A stretch of DNA of 64,000 nucleotides from Paracyclopina nana (taxonomy: Eukaryota; Arthropoda; Copepoda; Cyclopoida; Cyclopettidae), in contig JAGUCH010000002.1 in NCBI GenBank assembly GCA_019096065.1, positions 4,476,501 through 4,540,500 of the forward strand. Direction: 5' to 3'. Positions 11,710-23,435 of the stretch are shown piece by piece (positions within the stretch are counted from its first letter, which is position 1; every line of letters begins with the position of its first letter). Below the pieces are notes generated by a model, which was not told the origin of the DNA, did not search any database, and worked only from the letters and a program-made list of their open reading frames with translations. The position numbers and the translations under genes were made by a program.

Positions 11710-13787
11710 TTATTTCCTGCCCATTTTGGGCTGGCCAAAGATGGTCATGCCAAGGAGATGGTCCAAAGATAGCTTTTGCCCCGGGGTGTACAAGCCCTGC
11801 TGAACCAAGAAGGGGAATTCTCGAGCAATTTTGTCATACAGAGCATTCAGCTCCCTCTCGCGGCGAACTGCAACAGGCAAAAGCCACAAATTAATTAGGC
11901 TTGCACCAATTAGTGTGAGCACCAGGCTTACGCTGTCTTATGTAGGGATCATTCCTTCGATAGACGGCTGGCTCATTTTGTGGTGCTTGGTCAGCTTGGG
12001 ATTCCTCCTCCGGATCAATCTTGAGTGCTTTCAATGCTGAAGCCACCGGCTCTTCATCCTCGATTGAAGGTGAGGCCCCTCTCATTCTGTACGCGTATCG
12101 GTTGGCCATGCTGTACCTGTCTGGACTTCCAGGCCCAGAAAAGCCTCCCAGTTGGTAGGGAGAGGCGAAACTTTCCATATCCGGGACAGTTAAAGGATGT
12201 CGGAATCTGAAATGAAAATTAATGTCTTTTTCTCCTCAATTTTCCCCCCAAGTGAGAGCTGAGACTTTTATGAGCACAAATTATGCCGAATTCGCAGTCT
12301 TGGGAATAGGTTGCAACTCAATTTGGGTGGAAAGGAATGCTCCGCACCGGCTTTTTGATCCTCTATTCTAAATAAGCTGAGGGTAGGCCACAGAAAATAC
12401 GTCATAAAGAGAGCCATAAAATTCCTCCAGCAACAAGACACAGAAAGTAGCAGTACTTTTTGCCCCAAGTCTACAGTGTGTATTTTCGGTATATGGTGTC
12501 TTTGTTTGGAAAAGCCCATGAAAATGAAAATGAGTTTTCTACTGCCATTTTTTACGAGTGCACTTATATACATCTAATTTTACTTCAAAGATGTTGCGAG
12601 AACGTATGAAGGTGAGTTAATTAACATAGAAGGAGCGAAGTATGCAGCAGCTTCGCGAAAAATGACAGGAAAAATGATATTTAGGTTATCATGTTAAGGT
12701 TACAATGCGACAGGTAAATTACTGTCATTGTATTTTCTCCTCGTAATTGGGCCAACATGCTTGCCATTGCAGCATGCGCAGCAGTGACTAAAAATGGTGT
12801 ATAGCATACCAAGTCCGAAAAAAATGCGTTATACACATACTCGTAATTAAGCTCGATCAGAAAAGAAGACATATCTCATGCATACTTTCATTATACGATC
12901 TAAGAAAAGAAAAAGCAAGGCGCATTCATGAATGACTGCTTTTATATGCTGAATTAAATGGGCGTGGAATATATTCCTTCATCAATTAAGGCCTTCATGT
13001 CAGTGCTTATAGTGGAGTAAAAGCTTTATAACTGATTTACGCTTCTGTGTACAAATATGCGGATATAAGACATACCAGTTAATAGGGCATATTAATCCAT
13101 TATCCTGTTCGTAGCATATTTTTAGGCAAATGTGGAAAGGTATGCCTGAAGCATTCTGTACCCATGGCAATGTAAGTATGCCAGCATTGTGGTCATATTT
13201 TGAGTGAGACAAATGCTTTTTTTGGGAAGTGAAGAAAAGCCATCAATTTCGCTCATGCTTTTTCATTCATAGTGGCAAAGTGTTGCTTTCCCAGCAATAA
13301 AACAAATGAATATATAGCTTTTTGTAAGTGTAACATTTGTTATAAAGGCTTTACGCTGGTCGTGCAAAAAAAATCACTCAAATGACAACAAAGGTTGAGA
13401 GCTAAATTACTTTTTAAAGCCTAATTACAACAAGGTCACGTACCACTTAACTAAGCCTTTAGTTTGATTACGTGGCAGATAAAAGTCCCAGAGGAGTATG
13501 AATGCATTCAAAATGATAACAATGAGACTTATTTCAAAAGCTAGGTTTGAAGAAAGAAATTCAATGTGACATGTTGTATTTTGTTTGCTCATTGGGAGTC
13601 CAAAGAGAAGTTGAGTTTACTCTACAACAGCTCTAATTGACATATGACATTTCGTTGCGACATTTCATATGGTGCACATTAACAAAATTAAAGGCAATCA
13701 ATCGATATATATGTATTTTTACCTTGCTGCTTCGGCGGAAGCAACTACGAGGATAAGCCAGGCGGTCAAAATTAAAGTTTTCTCCAT
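11710..13787 (-). CDS. Small secreted precursor (165 aa) with C-terminal Gly-Arg-Lys; possible neuropeptide or peptide hormone precursor
   Basis: Three exons with agreeing phases: 13787-13723, 12206-11932, 11867-11710. Exon 1 is almost exactly a signal peptide (MEKTLILTAWLILVVASAEA). The mature part is rich in Arg, Pro and Tyr (SPDRYSMANRYAYRMRG), then acidic (KIDPEEESQADQAPQNEP), then has Arg pairs (YRRNDPYIRQ, LRRERELNALYDKIAREF). It ends LLGMTIFGQPKMGRK before the stop. A terminal Gly followed by basic residues is the usual substrate for C-terminal amidation, and Arg pairs are usual cleavage sites, so a long amidated peptide is possible. I match it to no known peptide family. A structural secreted protein is the alternative. 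The 1.5-kb first intron (12207-13722) holds no supported ORF. Confidence 0.65.
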
Positions 13788-15082
13788 TTTGCCAATCAAG
13801 AAATTGGCAAATTTAAAAGATGTGTAGTAGTGGTGTGCCTTGAACCTTCGAAGTCGGAGTGAATGGCTTTCGTTCTTGGTCAACCGATGTGTGCGCTGGC
13901 TTTCACTTCTCTGTGCTGCGCTTTATTTCCAAGGGCCCGTTTTTCGGCCAAAAAAATAAATAAAACAATTACTCAATAGATGAATCCACATCAAATTAAC
14001 CTTCCAGTAGGATTATCGTTAATAAAAGAAATGCTTTCTCAAGTAACGTAACTAAGATTAACTTTTAGTCTTAAACGTTCTAGAAAGTTAGAGCCACTTA
14101 AAGGAATTAGGAAAACTTATCTTCCATTCGTCTCCCACTCCACAAATTATGGCCCTGATCTTCTCTCAGCTACATTGAATTACCCGAACTCTTTAATTCA
14201 TAATTCTGCTATTGGACGCCATGTTCACTATTCTCGTCAATTCACTCATTTACCATCATGCTTCAAAACAGTTCTGTTCGAAATTATGACAGCCTTACTT
14301 TTGAAGCAAAAATAGGCTGCATATTAAGAATTTCAGAATACCGAAGATCTATTAATTGATAATTGTGAGTCTTGCCTTCTAGCAACGCGAGAAATACGTA
14401 CTTACCGAGTGTCTATGTTATATTCACTATTCATGACATTTGGGTTTAGGTAAAGCCACAAAAAGCATTTTTCGACGGAAGTGGAGAAACCATTTAATTC
14501 AATGAGCCTCTTACATTCCAGGATGTCTCACACCATTACATTTGAGCTTTAATGGAGTGTTCAAACCATTGCATTGGCAGAGCAGCTTAACTCGTTCACA
14601 TGCATGCTGCCCCTCTATATTTGATCTGAGTCTTACAATATACTTTATAAAATTGAATGGTATATTTTAAAGCCTACTTTATGCCATTTCATGGGTAGAA
14701 ATGCCTTTGACAATACCTAATACTACTTCCCCCACTCTTCCAGTTTTAATGGGACAACCTGTAGTACTAGTACATGAGACTTTCCAGACTTTTTCAGGTT
14801 TTGCTCTCTGTTTCCTTTCCAGAAAAGCTTCAAACTTGAATCCCATGGCTCTGACATGGCATATGCTACCACAATATTTCATGGGGGAACTAAGCAATGA
14901 AGGCAAGTCTTAGGATATTGCTTTGTATTTCCAAGATATGAGAGTTTTTACGTCGAGTTACCACTGCTGTCGCAAATGATATTATTGCCTTATTTCAGGT
15001 TTCTTATTGCTAAGAAGTCAAAGCATGTCAAGCATTCATTTTGGATTTGTTTCATGTCACATTGAATGTCGCAGCGGGTGCC

Positions 15083-15874
15083 ATTACTAAACACTACTGT
15101 TTTTACCTCTACGCATTAGTCACTACTGTTTTTGAACATATATAATAAGCACTACGCTACTGACACACTAAGAACTACTGTCCATATACTGATGTAGTAA
15201 CCAATACAGAATTAAATATACTCATTTTGTACTGACATACTAAGCACTACACTACCACTGACACTTTAGTCACTACTCCTGTCACATTAGGAGTACTCAG
15301 ATTACACATTGGTATACTGTTGGTATATATTATTTTAAGGCCAGGCTTTCAAGGTTTGGCTTTTACAGTAAAGCTTTTAAGGTAAGACATGTTAAAAGTT
15401 AGGTAGTTAAGGTTAGGCATTTAAGGTTTGGCTTGTGAGTTTATGTTTTTAAAGTTAGGCTTTTCCACTAGAGCTTTTGAAGTATGACATATTTAAGGTT
15501 AGGTAATTCAGGCTAGGCTTTCAATGTTTGGCTTTTGAAATTATGATTTCCAAGTTAGGCTTATAAAGGAAGGCTTTATAGGTTAGGCTTTTCAGGTAAT
15601 ACTTAAGAATTGGGAGTGTCCTTTTTTTATTTTGCTTTTGCTTTTTGATTTATTGTACAATGTTAATGTCTGACTAGTAGTTACTAATCTACATGTTCAA
15701 AAAGTGTAGTGGCTAGTGAGTATGTCAAAATGCTACTTGTTCAAAGAGTGTAGCGGTAAGTGTGTCAGTTCAGTAGTTCTTAGTAAGACTGTTCATAAAG
15801 TGTAGCTGTTGGTATGTCAGTACAGTAGTGATAAAAATTCGGGATTAGTGTGTCAGTACAATAGTGATTAGTAA
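15083..15874. mobile_element. Short non-autonomous inverted-repeat element (MITE-like) with subterminal repeats
   Basis: The ends are imperfect inverted copies: ATTACTAAACACTACTG at 15083-15099 against CAATAGTGATTAGTAA near 15858-15874. Inside the left arm CACTACTG-type motifs recur (around 15091, 15121, 15153, 15245, 15276). The right arm has the inverse (AAAAAGTGTAGTGG, AAGAGTGTAGCGG, AAAGTGTAGCTG). The centre (about 15340-15600) is a degenerate run of AAGGTTAGGCTTTT-like units. There is no coding capacity. I could not see a convincing target duplication, so the exact ends are uncertain. Confidence 0.6.
15340..15600. repeat. Degenerate tandem run of AAGGTTAGGCTTTT-like units
   Basis: About 15-20 imperfect units, such as AAGGTTAGGCATTTAAGG, GTTAGGCTTTTCC and TATAGGTTAGGCTTTTCAGG. 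Spacing varies from about 14 to 25 bases. It forms the core of the inverted-repeat element and resembles a decayed minisatellite, not an intact telomeric array. Confidence 0.6.
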
Positions 15875-16621
15875 GTTTCCCCGTCGCAGCTAGAGCAAAA
15901 TGCTTCTCAGCTGTTATTTTTTCTTGTCAAATAACTTGTTACAAAAGGTGACTACCGCACAGCTCAGCCAGCAGAAACAAAACTTTTTTGCCAAGTTCAC
16001 CCAACCATTTTCGTACTACATAAAACATGGTATATATCATAATGGGTAAAACATGTAATACCCCAGCTAGATTAATCATAAGCCAACAACGAGGAATTCT
16101 GCCGAAAAGCTCATGCTCTACCAAATCAGAGAATATGGTTATTTTTTGGGGCAAAAAGGTACAAAATGCACTTTTTCTGCAACAAGAAGTGATGGCAGTG
16201 GCTTGAATTTTTATATGGGACTCTGGGGACAAGAAGACGTGCTGAAGAATGAAATGAGGTCACCCTATCATCATAGCTGCTGTAAATTAATTTTTGTCAC
16301 TGCAATTTCTGCTGCTGCACAAAAGTCCCCTATTTTTGGGCCTCCATCAGCGCTTTAGGCCCTTACATTAAAGTCCACTTTAAGCGAACCACTCAATCAG
16401 AATCAAGCATCATGAGCCTTCTTTTATAAAGGAGGATTAACATATTTAAGCAGATTTTGTTCATAATAAAGCTAATTTATTTTTACATTTTTGTACAAGC
16501 TACAAAAGTAGTAATGGTGTATAGCAGATCTGACCGTAATAATATCCAATTTGATATATACGAGACGTGGTTAAAAAAGTTGACTTATTTTTGAGAATTG
16601 GCACAAAGTACTATCTTCTTT

Positions 16622-17787
16622 TCACAATGGCCTTTCCTGCCCGTAATGAGCATGATACATTGGCTGCTGCTGTAGCGGAGGCTGCTGGTAGATTGGATAC
16701 ATCTGTGGATACATTTGTCCATAGAAGTTGGGATTCGGCTCCATGAGTATAACTGGTCCCAATTTGATGAAGAGTTCCAGCACGACTATCCAGAAGTAGA
16801 GAAAGAGGCCAGCAATGGCTAAGCACATGCCAGACTTGATGGCAATGAACAGCCAATTGTGGTCGACATGGTATGAACCCAGAGGTATCACAACCAAGAG
16901 CACAGCAACAAGTGACAGGCCAACGATCATCAGCATGTCGTAGATTAACCAGGGTAGCATAAACCATCGAGATTGCCTAAATCAAGTTGGAAAAACGATA
17001 CTTAGTTTGAAACAGCGTTCATTAATAATTCAAAAATGAAAGGTAGGCAGTAGTGACATGACACACCGTGAAAAAAGCTAATTGAATGAAAGGACACTTA
17101 AATCACTATTAAAGTACACTAGGTAATGAGGTAACATTAAAAATAAAAGGACAAGCCTAAAGTTTTTTTCAATTTTCACACCAAAAAGCATAGCCTAATC
17201 ATAAAAATAGGCTTAAGAAGTGATAATTCATTGGATCGACCCTTCAAAACAATCTTCCTTTCGAAACTCCAATTTGGGTTAGCCCTTAGCTGTCACTTGC
17301 TTGAGGCAAGAATAAATAAATTGCATTTGCAACGTTTTACTTAAAGAGTTTTAGACGGTCAACTTTCACTAAGCTTACTTTTTTGAGCAATTGAAAAATT
17401 ATCTTAGCCAGTATCTGCGACAGACAAAACCACCAATTGAAAAGTTAAAAGCTGGCTAAAAATCAGCAATCATAGCTTTTTGAGGCCTAAGACGTCAAAC
17501 TTGTTCCATTTTTTGAATATCCCACAATGATTTTTATGCACTTTTCATTTGAAAAAATGCTAGTTGATGCAAGATTACAATTACCTGTGTACTGAGATGA
17601 AGAGTAAAATATGGCAAATGATTCCAACTGAGAAGATTGGCACAAGGAAGTAGACGTATTCAGGCACAATTTGTGCTGAGGTGACAATGCAAGCAATTTC
17701 AATCATGGTCAACCACAAAGCCATTGCTCTGACCCCAATGGAGTGTTCAATGCAACAACAACACCGGTTCACCTGGCAGCAAGCCAT
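16622..17787 (-). CDS. Four-transmembrane protein, 185 aa, LAPTM/DUF-type tetraspan with Tyr/Pro-rich tail
   Basis: Two exons, 17787-17585 and 16976-16622, join in phase (S-V-H-R-Q-S-R-W). The N-terminus is Cys-rich (MACCQVNRCCCCIEHSIG). Four hydrophobic helices follow: MALWLTMIEIACIVTSA, VYFLVPIFSVGIICHILLF, LIYDMLMIVGLSLVAVLLVV, and LAIAGLFLYFWIVVLELF. The C-terminal tail is NPNFYGQMYPQMYPIYQQPP and similar. N-terminal Cys cluster, four helices and a Tyr/Pro tail are the layout of arthropod LAPTM4-like and related uncharacterised tetraspan proteins of endosomal membranes. Family placement is by layout only. Confidence 0.7.
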
Positions 17788-18641
17788 GGTTCCCAATTTT
17801 CGATTGTATCCACGAAAATCAGAAATCAAGACATAATTGCACTCTTTGGCTTACTGTGTGCACAGTTTCTCATCAGTGTGCGCAATGAATGAACTGAGAA
17901 TGTAGAGGAAGCTGCTAGCTTTTGTTATGGCCCGCTCAGCCAAAAGAGAAGTAGTAAATGCATGCTTCCTTTTTGGAGGTAGCGCGCTGCCATGATACTA
18001 TAGCTCAATTTGATGGAAATTCCACTTTCTATTGGCTCAAAATTGATTATTTATGAGAGCTTCGTGATCACTGCCAAGAGGAGCGGTTTTTTTTGCATGA
18101 AAGATGCATATCTAAAAAAGTTTCGTTCTATATTCTAATGGATTCAGACAATCAATTAGAAAATTAGGGTCACCTTGTATTTGCAGTGCTATGTGGTTTT
18201 TTTCGCAAGTATTGGGAAATATCCTTTAGCTGAGAGTAGAAAATCCCACTTTTTTCAAATATGCCCCAGGAAAAAGGGGACAGTTCATGGCACTTTAACA
18301 CGCAGCATGATGCATAGACCACATTTCAAGGGAAGTTGAGGAAAAATGGCCCAATTTCACGAGTAAATTTTACCCTACATAAATAATAGCAAATGGTTAT
18401 GGCTAAAAAGCTTGCATTTATTCCATCATGAGATGTGATGCTAGATATACAAGAATTCATGGTGCACTGCGCATTTAAGGTGACATATTGATGACTTTTC
18501 GTCCATTTTCTCACATATATACTTTAGCAGAGCATTATGCAATGTGTGTGCATGGTAATTTCGAAAACCAAGAAATCTTTCAAGTCACGGAAAAGAACAA
18601 CAGATGATGATCTTTTGCGGTTTGATTGCTGTTTTCAAAAT

Positions 18642-18816
18642 TGACTACTTTGAATATACATTTTCTCTGCTCCTCTCTTGGATGATGAGGTGAAAAGGAA
18701 GTAGAATCCAGCAATCATCATCCCTATCCAGCTGAGCATTAGGCACATTTTGAGCCCCTCGAATATCCCGTCTCCATACTTGGAAATAATCTTCGTGATG
18801 ACTGACGTGGGTGACC
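18642..18816 (-). CDS. Possible C-terminal exon with one membrane helix (unplaced)
   Basis: On the - strand an acceptor-like CTTCATAG at about 18816 opens a frame SPTSVITKIISKYGDGIFEG, then a hydrophobic helix (CLMLSWIGMMIAGFYFLF), then SSSKRGAEKMYIQSSQF and a stop. It looks like the last exon of a type I membrane protein, but I found no matching upstream exon within the window. It could be a decayed fragment or chance. Confidence 0.28.
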
Positions 18817-19075
18817 TATGAAGAGGTGTAGTTTTTTAATGTCAAAGGCAAGATTATTCTCTAATCTCAATGATCCCTGCAATTTTTCAGTACTCAAAGG
18901 GTCGACATCATGTTTTGAGGAAAAACGGCGACGTGGGATCGAGTCGCCTATTTTTCAAACAATAGCAACAGCCTTATCACAGGGGAGTGGTAATCTATGT
19001 AAATGATGATAAATTGATTTGCGATTTCTTCGAGTACACTCGATAAAGTTGCATGAGAACACTGCTGACTCCGCC

Positions 19076-20864
19076 ATGATTGCGATTAGAAGCTCATTGA
19101 TTGTGTTCCTTTTGCAAGCCGTAAAAGGCCAGCAAATAGGCACACTAAAGCAAGAGTTTCATTTGCCTATAAAAGCCCAACAATGTCAGCAATCCGCTTG
19201 TTCAACAGAGCAACTTTCGTTGACACTTGATGCAAATTGGAGGTGGACTCATAAGGTGAAAAATATACATATCGTAGCATAAACAGAAAGAAGGTAGAAG
19301 GATGACGTCCATGAAAGCATATATATATAGTATTGCCATGAGCTATAGCTGGCATGACATTGCATTTGTCACTTATAAATAGATAACTATTATTTCCCTC
19401 CTCATTCAAAAGCTTTCATCAAGCAAAGAATGCGGCTCATTTTCTTCCTCACACATTAATGAAACTTTGTCCACGGCAGGTGAATGAGGCAACAAATTGC
19501 TATGAGGGAAATCACTGGAACACCAACTTTTGCCCAGATCCTCAAACTTGCGCTCAAAATTGTGCAATTGATGGGATTGAGCAAGGCGACTGGGCCAGCA
19601 CTTATGGCATCAACCAACCGAATGACAACTCTGTCAGCCTTCGGCTGGTGACGAATGGGCCTTACTCGCGAAATGTGGGCTCCAGAATGTACCTTTTGGA
19701 CTCCTCCGGGCAAAAGTACAAAAAGTTCAGCCTGCTCAACAAAGAGTTCAGTTTTGATGTCAAGGTTGGCAACCTTGATTGCGGACTGAATGGAGCGTTG
19801 TATCTGGTAGAAATGGACGAGGATGGTGGGTTAAGCTACGACGGAAATTCAGCCGGAGCCAAATATGGCACAGGCTACTGCGACGCTCAATGCCCCCATG
19901 ATGTCAAGTTCATAGCTGGCGCGGCGAACACCTTGAATTGGACAGCTTCAGCCACAGATCCCAACTCTGGCGGGGGGAAATTTGGCTCATGCTGCGCTGA
20001 AATGGATTTGTGGGAAGCAAACTCCAGATCTCAGGCTTTCACCACTCATCCATGCGATCTCGCAGGAGCTGAGAAATGTGAGGGCAAAGCTTGTGGAGAC
20101 AACGATTCCGGAGACAGGTAACAGCATAGAGGCAATAATTCCCAATTTGACATTATTTCATGTTAGATACGAAGGTGTTTGCGATAAAGATGGCTGCGAT
20201 TATGCTTCTTATCGACTAGGGGACAAAAACTACTATGGGAAAGGTCAAGACTTTGCCCTGAACACTGAGCAGCAAACTATCAGTGTCATCACTCAATTCA
20301 TCACGGATGACAACTCAGACAATGGTAATCTGGTGGAAGTGCGCAGATTGTACAAGACAGAAAATGGCCAGCTTGTGGAGAACAGCTTGCCAGGATTTGA
20401 AGAGTTGAAGGCATTTGATTCTATCACGGATGAATACTGCACTGCTTCCAAAAATCTTTTTGGGGACTTTAATGATCATGCCGAAAAGGGAGGCTTAAGA
20501 AAGATGGGAGAAGCCTTGAAAAGGGGCATGGTTTTGGTATTGAGTTTGTGGGATGACCATGCAGCAAATATGCTTTGGCTTGATTCCAACTATCCGCCCA
20601 ACGGCGATCCTAATTTTCCTGGAGTCGCGCGAGGCCCTTGTCCGACCGATTCCGGAAAGCCCAGTGACGTTGAGAACCAGCAAGGAGATGCCACAGTGGT
20701 TTTTGGCAACTTCAAGTAAGTCTTTGAAATGAATTTACTATTAGCTTTAGCAATAAGGTTGCGTGAGCTTTAAATTAAAGTTGCTTCATGGGGGAAAATA
20801 CTTAATCATATATTTTGTGTTTCCTTGCAGATATGGTCCCATTGGATCAACCACTGTGAAATAA
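19076..20864 (+). CDS. Glycoside hydrolase family 7 cellobiohydrolase-like enzyme, 466 aa, 4 exons
   Basis: Cleaves crystalline cellulose chains in the gut lumen in those crustaceans that carry GH7. Exons 19076-19255, 19480-20117, 20167-20715, 20831-20864 are in phase. A signal peptide (MIAIRSSLIVFLLQAVKG) precedes QQIGTLKQEFHLP. GH7 hallmarks follow: LDANWRWTH, TNCYEGNHWNTNFCPDP, TCAQNCAIDG, and the catalytic block CAEMDLWEANS with the E-x-D-x-x-E triad (nucleophile, assisting Asp, acid/base). Later come CDKDGCDYASYRLGD, TEYCTASKN-like (DEYCTASKNLFGDFND), LVLSLWDDHAANMLWLDS and the terminal KYGPIGSTTVK. The catalytic domain looks complete for the family, and no cellulose-binding module or linker follows. 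It is spliced with ordinary short introns, so it is a settled nuclear gene. Its stop lies 6 bp from the stop of a convergent small gene. Confidence 0.93.
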
Positions 20865-20869
20865 ATGAC

Positions 20870-21097
20870 TTACGTTTTTTCTGCCTCCATAGCTTTATCT
20901 TCTTTGTCGTCTTCAAGTTCTAAATAACCTCCTTGAGTTACACTAGTAAACCGTCGAGCCATCTCCAGATGCAATCCTCGGTAGAATGCTGGATTCAAGG
21001 CATTTGGAAGGTTTTCGATGGTCCCGTCTTCATTCCTGATGGACTTTTTCGAGCCAGGCTTGGCCAACTTATCGCGGCTTTTGCGTAAATTGAACAT
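20870..21097 (-). CDS. Small hydrophilic protein, 75 aa, unknown
   Basis: A single ATG-to-stop frame, MFNLRKSRDKLAKPGSKKS to GGYLELEDDKEDKAMEAEKT: basic at the N-terminus, acidic at the C-terminus, no membrane segment or signal. It ends about 6 bp from the GH7 stop on the other strand. The composition and full-length frame suggest a real small gene, but I recognise no family and further 5' exons cannot be excluded. Confidence 0.5.
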   Translation of the reverse strand: MFNLRKSRDKLAKPGSKKSIRNEDGTIENLPNALNPAFYRGLHLEMARRFTSVTQGGYLELEDDKEDKAMEAEKT

Positions 21098-21379
21098 TTT
21101 TTAGTTAGCTTTTTGTCGAAATATCCAGAGAAAGCTAGGCTTTTTTGTTTGATCGATAAGGCAGGATTCATGTCAAGGGCGAGAGTCTTTTTTTAAGTAC
21201 CATTTTTACTGGAAAATTGATTTTAAGTAATGCAAAGAATTGGTGTTCTAACCATCAATTCAGAAGGAGCATTAATAATGCATGATAAGAACACAATGTT
21301 TAATAGCTGACTTTAATGTAACACCGCAGTTTTGAAGCCTCAATGCACAAGGTGCAACTCAGCAAAGAGGAGAGGGAAA

Positions 21380-23404
21380 ATGCAACTTTTATTACTTTTG
21401 TTGAATTTTAGTCTGTTTCTGGGACATTTTTCAATGTCAGCTGCCAGCCATGCATTGTCCACAGACTTTTTGCAACAATTAGCAAAAATCAGCTACGATT
21501 TCTTTCAAGAGAATCATCACCCTACACTTTGTACTGGAGGAATGCATATATCTGATGATGAATTGCATTCTTTAAGAGAATTCAATGCTAGAAGCAGTCA
21601 ATTATTTATAAAGCTTTGCCCCAAATTGGCAGCATCAAATGTGATGGTCTTGCAACCTATTTCACATTTACTGGAAGAAATTGCGTATTTTGTGCCGCAG
21701 AAGCCACACGTGCTATGGAATTTCGTAAAAAATGATAACATAACTTACTTGTTTGATGCAACTCAAATTCTTACTCAAGAGTAAGACTATTGATCTTAGA
21801 GACACAATCTAATAACTTCTTTCCTTTAATTGAAAAGGCTGGCAGAATTATTCACAGACGAGTCCATTCGCCGAATAGGATGCATTTTACCACAACAGCC
21901 ATATTTTTTCATTTTGTACAAAAATCTACAATTGCAAGAGTTTCAAGCATTTTCGAAAAGCCTGGTTCCTGTATTCGATAAGGAAACCAATCAGCTTATT
22001 CCAAGCAATCAAAGAAGGTCCAATTTCAATGGGCAAAAAGTGAGACTTTCAGTGGATACAATTACTCACTTTAGGAACTACAATCATCACCACATCTCCA
22101 CCCTGAAATCAGCCCTGAATTTCTCTATTGAAGTAGTCAGCTTTAACGAATATGGAACATTTCATAGCAACGGAACATGGACTGGAATGATAGCTGGACT
22201 CATGCAAAACCAAATTGATGTTTGTAAGAAGCTAAAAGTAAAATGTATTCTTGTATTTTAGTCGCTATCTATGCTTAGCTGCAACTGAATCAGGCCAATC
22301 AGCAAATCGGTCCCAAGTTGCTGATCCTGGCGTAACTTTACTTAAGGAATCGGCAAGAATCTATTATTGGGCAGATGACACATCAGAACAGATGCACGCG
22401 ACGACATTCCTAAATGTTTTTGAGCAAAAATTCTGGTACGTTTTGGCTGCATTTACAACCACTAGCGCAATCTACCTTGGTTTTCTGCAAACTCAACATA
22501 AAAGTCTGGAAGCTTTTCTCAGCGAATTTCCGCAGAGTTTGTCAGTGTCTCTAAGAGCATTGGTTTCAATTGGTTATTCCATCAAAAAGTAACTCGACAC
22601 TTTCGAGTAAAAATAATTAAATAAAATTCATTTTGTTAGCGGTAAACATGATTTGTCAACTGCCATATGGACTTTTACTATGTCACTCTCTGGAGCCGTA
22701 ATATTTTGGTGCTACAACGGCTGCCTAATTAGCTATTTGGTCACTGACCAATCCACTCGCCCGTTTAATAACTTCGAAGACCTGATCAATCGTCCAGAAG
22801 TCAAGTTTTTAGTTGCAAAATCTGGCAGCTTCACCGATCGTATTCGCAATGAGGCTCTGGAGAATGCCAATATTGCCGCCATATACGAGAAAAATGTAAA
22901 ACCGTACACATTGAATCATTACTCGATAGAGCAAGAAATGGAAGACAAGTTTTTCAATGCGAAAGACAGAACAAATATTGCTACTGTTATCAGTGGACAT
23001 ATGGCTGCATACTATTCAAGTAGCTAAAATCATGCTTCGTCTTTAAGATTAAAATATATTTTTTTACTTTTACAGAAAAACATCCCCGTTTGCTATGCCA
23101 CCTTCGCTGGTTCGAGTCCAAGTTTTGGCCCATCGACACAGTTGGATGGTATTACCCTAAAGGCTCCATTTTGAGGCCAATTTTTGACGAGATCCTGATC
23201 AAACAGAAGGAAGTGGGCATCGTTGATGCACTGAATGAACGATACTTTCGTGAAATCAAGAGTGACTTGTGCAACGCAAACGTTGTGAAGCCAATTGGCT
23301 ATGAATTTGTCGCCATTTTGTTTTACATGGCTTCAAGTGGGGCTGTATTATCATTTGTCGTGTGCATTATGGAATATTTTTACAAGGCTACAAGAAAGAA
23401 CTAA
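21380..23404 (+). CDS. Ionotropic receptor (IR) family chemoreceptor, 601 aa, 5 exons
   Basis: Exons 21380-21780, 21838-22223, 22279-22588, 22640-23019, 23076-23404 are in phase. It starts with a signal peptide (MQLLLLLLNFSLFLGHFSMS). A short N-terminal region and a ligand-binding S1-like part follow (SALNFSIEVVSFNEYGTF, TWTGMIAGLMQNQIDV). Then come M1 (FWYVLAAFTTTSAIYLGFL), the pore segment (SLSVSLRALVSIGYS), M2 (TAIWTFTMSLSGAVIFW), the S2 half, and M3 (FVAILFYMASSGAVLSFVVC), with a short cytosolic tail. Length and order match the divergent arthropod IRs, which are chemosensory relatives of glutamate receptors. The M2 end, YNGCLISYLV, replaces the SYTANLAAFL motif of true glutamate receptors, as is usual in divergent IRs. 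The intron 2 acceptor is a choice: TTAG|CTGCAACTG keeps the phase. Confidence 0.85.
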
Positions 23405-23435
23405 CATTGACGTTGAAATAATTTTTTGAAACTAT

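Larger units (their letters stand above)
13800..16610. other. Gene-free interval containing an inverted-repeat element
   Basis: Between the upstream side of the small precursor gene and the 3' end of the four-TM gene. The ORFs here (about 14679-14913 and 15939-16358) look like chance frames. The only structure I see is the repeat element at 15083-15874. Confidence 0.55.

Noticed and set aside
15340-15600. Internal telomeric repeat array
   Set aside because: Units are only loosely TTAGG-like, irregular in spacing and confined to a MITE-like element; not a telomere remnant.
15939-16358. Possible membrane protein ORFs on both strands
   Set aside because: Short, overlapping, with no neighbouring exons or family motifs; composition explains them.
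18955-19143. ORF on the - strand opposite the GH7 signal peptide exon
   Set aside because: Antisense shadow of the GH7 first exon, without domain features.
22251-22592. Acceptor directly after TGTATTTTAG for IR exon 3
   Set aside because: It shifts the frame relative to the only good upstream donor; the acceptor at TGCTTAG|CTGCAACTG keeps the phase.
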